A stretch of 64,000 nucleotides of DNA from Oxytricha trifallax (Eukaryota > Ciliophora > Spirotrichea > Sporadotrichida > Oxytrichidae). The notes beneath the pieces are model-generated. The model was not told where the DNA came from. It saw only the letters and a list, made by a program, of their open reading frames with translations, and made no database searches. Location of the stretch: positions 62,001-126,000 of the forward strand of contig ARYC01000488.1 of assembly GCA_000711775.1 (NCBI GenBank), read 5' to 3'. The translations under genes and the position numbers were made by a program. Positions 63,201-64,000 of this stretch are shown here, in pieces. Numbering within the stretch: position 1 is the first letter of the stretch; the number at the start of each line of letters is the position of its first letter.

Positions 63201-63600
63201 TTAATACTCGCAACATACCTAAGAAGTAAATCTAAATATTTCTCATCATAAATAGACCCCAAAAATCGCTAATTTCAATTTCCCGTTTACAAACTGGCCT
63301 AATTTCTTTACTAACCCTATTAAAACCCCAACTTTACCCTATTAATCAAAGCACTTTTAAACCTCACTAAGGGGTTTTGGGGTTTAGAATGCAACAAAAA
63401 TAATTATACTATTTTTAAAAATATCAAAATGCATAGAAGAAAATGAAAAACATTGGCGGTCCAATAGAGTATATAAAATTTGAATTGTCATAACCCAGGA
63501 AATCAAATCAAGAATTGTATGGTTCGTATTCTTCTGGGTCTTTGAGGCCAAATATAACTTACAAATACACAAGTGAATTAAAAGGATCAAAAGTTACTAC
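57249..63600 (-). CDS. M6: C-terminal half of a membrane-family copy, split by TBE-B
   Basis: Upstream of TBE-B the minus strand reads FDPFNSLVYLQVIFGLKDPE.. and YDNSNFIYSIGPPMFFIFFY (63600-63420). Downstream it reads FFNSFFRYFLETCLEAGFSA.. (~59140), MELFNEFTTLILSYIMLVY (~58380), a final helix with a basic tail (ILINIIILVYLLSLDLYKKI, ~58130) and hydrophilic blocks (..MRELDVKLSDRTSFEIGLER.., ~57790) to TGA near 57249. This is the same order as M1. The sequence right of 63600 switches to a plus-strand block, so the N-terminal half is absent here. TBE-B must be precisely removed for the halves to join. Confidence 0.65.
59292..60805 (-). pseudogene. TBE-B zinc-finger/kinase-like ORF, frameshifted
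   Basis: ATG 60805 (MSEVIYIEREVELRALEFEA..) leads to a C2H2 finger, FSCEDCQNLFSTQKSLKRHL..H. A second finger (YQCTTCMMSYTHSAK..) needs a frame change to reach its ..LREHVKASH half. The kinase-like part has YRDLNSENVML in place of HRDLKPEN, VVIDFNRAL for DFG, and GTPGYFPIRE..VQWDVWAVVAI. The last frame stays open through the terminal repeat and stops at TGA formed with the target-site base at 59292. An upstream block (MISNTSKSTIIGAVPTPVQ) may be a separated N terminus. Relative to TBE-A this copy is decayed. Confidence 0.8.
61060..61270. promoter_or_regulatory. iterated GGTACTAATTAA-like motif between divergent TBE-B genes
   Basis: Multiple degenerate units (TAGGTACTAATTAAG, GTACCAGTACTAATTAAAT, TTAGTACTAATTTAA, GGTACCAATTAGG) lie between the divergent ORF starts, in the same place as the TBE-A array. 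Confidence 0.5.
61444..62234 (+). pseudogene. TBE-B '22-kDa' ORF with nonsense and frameshift
   Basis: ATG 61444 (MESISTAMKRVEAQEM..) hits TGA at codon 21, where TBE-A has AGA (..RFRSKED.. against ..IF-stop-SKED..). The frame is then open (YPEISVTNLYEDAMQDEELV.., KKRYSISPEDQKKQG..) to the 25-bp GT-AG interval at 61973-61997, and continues RKPGNGIFLMKENAKVHRER... A one-base shift near 62075 follows before the ..MNIDAGAGTQRRNMG.. end and TGA 62232-62234. Homology to TBE-A is clear throughout. The copy should not make the full product unless these are assembly errors. Confidence 0.85.
61973..61997 (+). other. putative 25-bp intron in the TBE-B 22-kDa ORF
   Basis: Starts GTAATTTTG, ends TTTGTAG, at the same codon position and phase as the TBE-A interval. 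Excision restores RKPGNGIFLMK; retention gives TGA after five codons. Confidence 0.7.
62241..63270 (-). pseudogene. TBE-B DD34E transposase with nonsense and frameshift
   Basis: The N-terminal part reads SIYDEKYLDLLLRYVASINI.. and ..LEVQHFNSGT, then an in-frame TGA. Around 62990 a frame change is needed before ..RFPGMRISLQTIANINRRNG... The catalytic blocks are preserved: KFIHADEAVFTFNTFINKSW, ILFVDNLSVHKTKESKKAYE and YSPQFNGIEFYWSQIK, giving DD34E as in TBE-A. Ends at TGA 62243-62241, 6 bp from the convergent 22-kDa stop. Core conservation despite N-terminal lesions suggests recent decay. Confidence 0.85.
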
Positions 63601-63636
63601 TTTTAATTAGTTAAAATATAGATAAAGTTAAGAATA

Positions 63637-63838
63637 ACTAATATGTATGGGACCTAGTCCTAACTGATTCCAAAACAATTGAAGTTTACAACATTGATGG
63701 CTCTCGGTTACACGAGACACGTTTCAAGTCTAAAACTTCCTTAGAAATAGTTATTAAAGGAAAAGGATTGCAAATTCAAAGTATAGGACGATCGTTGGCC
63801 GGCAAAGTTGTGACAATACTACTGAATGGTATGACAAT
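63637..63838 (+). CDS. plus-strand propeller-like coding block (fragment)
   Basis: Plus strand: ..YVWDLVLTDSKTIEVYNIDG.., ..TSLEIVIKGKGLQIQSIGRS.., LAGKVVTILLNGM, open to the TBE-C terminus. The WD-like tail followed by short strands suggests part of a beta-propeller protein such as those of ciliary transport, but no family could be fixed. It is G+C-richer than its surroundings and on the opposite strand from M6, so it is a coding block of another gene placed between M6 and TBE-C. Confidence 0.6.
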
Positions 63839-64000
63839 CAAAACCCCAAAACCCTTTCAGTAGTTTGATTGAGTTTTTGATTGATAAAAGTAGACTATTA
63901 GTGCATACTTTATTAGGGTTTTAATAGGGTTTATGTAGGGGTTTAATGTTTAAATATTAGTATTTTAAGTGAGTATAATAAGCGAGTTTTTAAAATATTT
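63839..64000. mobile_element. TBE-C: left terminus of a third telomere-bearing element
   Basis: Starts CAAAACCCCAAAACCCT (one change from the 17-bp consensus), preceded by AAT (63836-63838). Internal sequence shares TTATTAGGGTTTTAATAGGG-like DNA with the TBE-B terminal region. The element runs off the window. Confidence 0.8.

Larger units (their letters stand above)
59293..63387. mobile_element. TBE-B: full-length telomere-bearing element, 4095 bp
   Basis: The left end CAAAACCCCAAAACCCC (59293-59309) and right end GGGGTTTTGGGGTTTAG (63371-63387, one change from perfect) are inverted. Similarity continues inward (TTAGTGAGRTTTA..) for several tens of bp. It is flanked by AAT on both sides (59290-59292, 63388-63390), an ANT target duplication. 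Gene order is kinase ORF (minus), 22-kDa ORF (plus), transposase (minus), as in TBE-A. Confidence 0.95.

Noticed and set aside
1..64000. tRNA, rRNA, CRISPR or bacterial-type operon features
   Set aside because: None seen. The genetic code, introns, IESs and TBEs are those of a ciliate nuclear germline genome.

Overview
The window looks like germline (micronuclear) DNA of a stichotrich ciliate, most probably Oxytricha trifallax or a close relative. Four observations support this. (1) Reading frames are open only if TAA and TAG are read as glutamine and TGA is the only stop; duplicated segments in the window show TAA/CAA and TAG/CAG swapping at the same residue. (2) Genes are cut into coding blocks by short AT-rich inserts, several bounded by direct-repeat 'pointers' whose removal restores the frame. 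(3) There are telomere-bearing transposons (TBEs): one complete, one truncated and one running off the right edge, with 17-bp C4A4-type ends and 3-bp ANT target duplications. (4) The whole window is very AT-rich and dense in small hairpin transposons.

Layout. 0-8 kb holds three plus-strand genes: a coiled-coil protein, an Asn/Gln-rich protein and a protein with a lipid-anchor-type N terminus. 8.2-15.4 kb holds two tandem minus-strand ion-channel-like genes. 15.4-18.5 kb is a coiled-coil gene whose coding blocks are separated by a 663-bp insert carrying a 603-bp foldback. 18.6-21.9 kb is a Pol-theta/HELQ-type helicase with a MITE in its middle and its 3' portion missing. 22.4-23.9 kb is another coiled-coil gene.

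25-64 kb is dominated by several minus-strand copies of one large ciliate membrane-protein family. Order in the protein: N-terminal propeller-like repeats, cadherin-like repeats, Thr-rich linker, conserved juxtamembrane block, multi-pass membrane region, Gln/Asn-rich cytoplasmic tail. M1 (25-31.8 kb) and M2 (about 40-49 kb) are the fullest; M4, M5 and M6 are partial. TBE-A sits in M5, TBE-B in M6, and TBE-C follows M6 next to a plus-strand propeller-like coding block.

The mobile layer has seven copies of a MITE family with TTGTAGGAATACAT-like ends and TA target duplications, two other large inverted repeats (one with 341-bp arms that look perfect), and the TBEs. Each TBE has three genes: a DD34E transposase, a '22-kDa' ORF that appears to contain a conserved tiny intron, and a C2H2 zinc-finger/kinase-like ORF. 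One MITE is nested in the TBE-A kinase ORF. Most of these insertions lie inside or between coding blocks, so they would have to be removed before the somatic genes could be expressed.

Limits: gene spans are approximate because hand translation does not define every IES or intron. Family assignments rest on motif recognition, not on searches.
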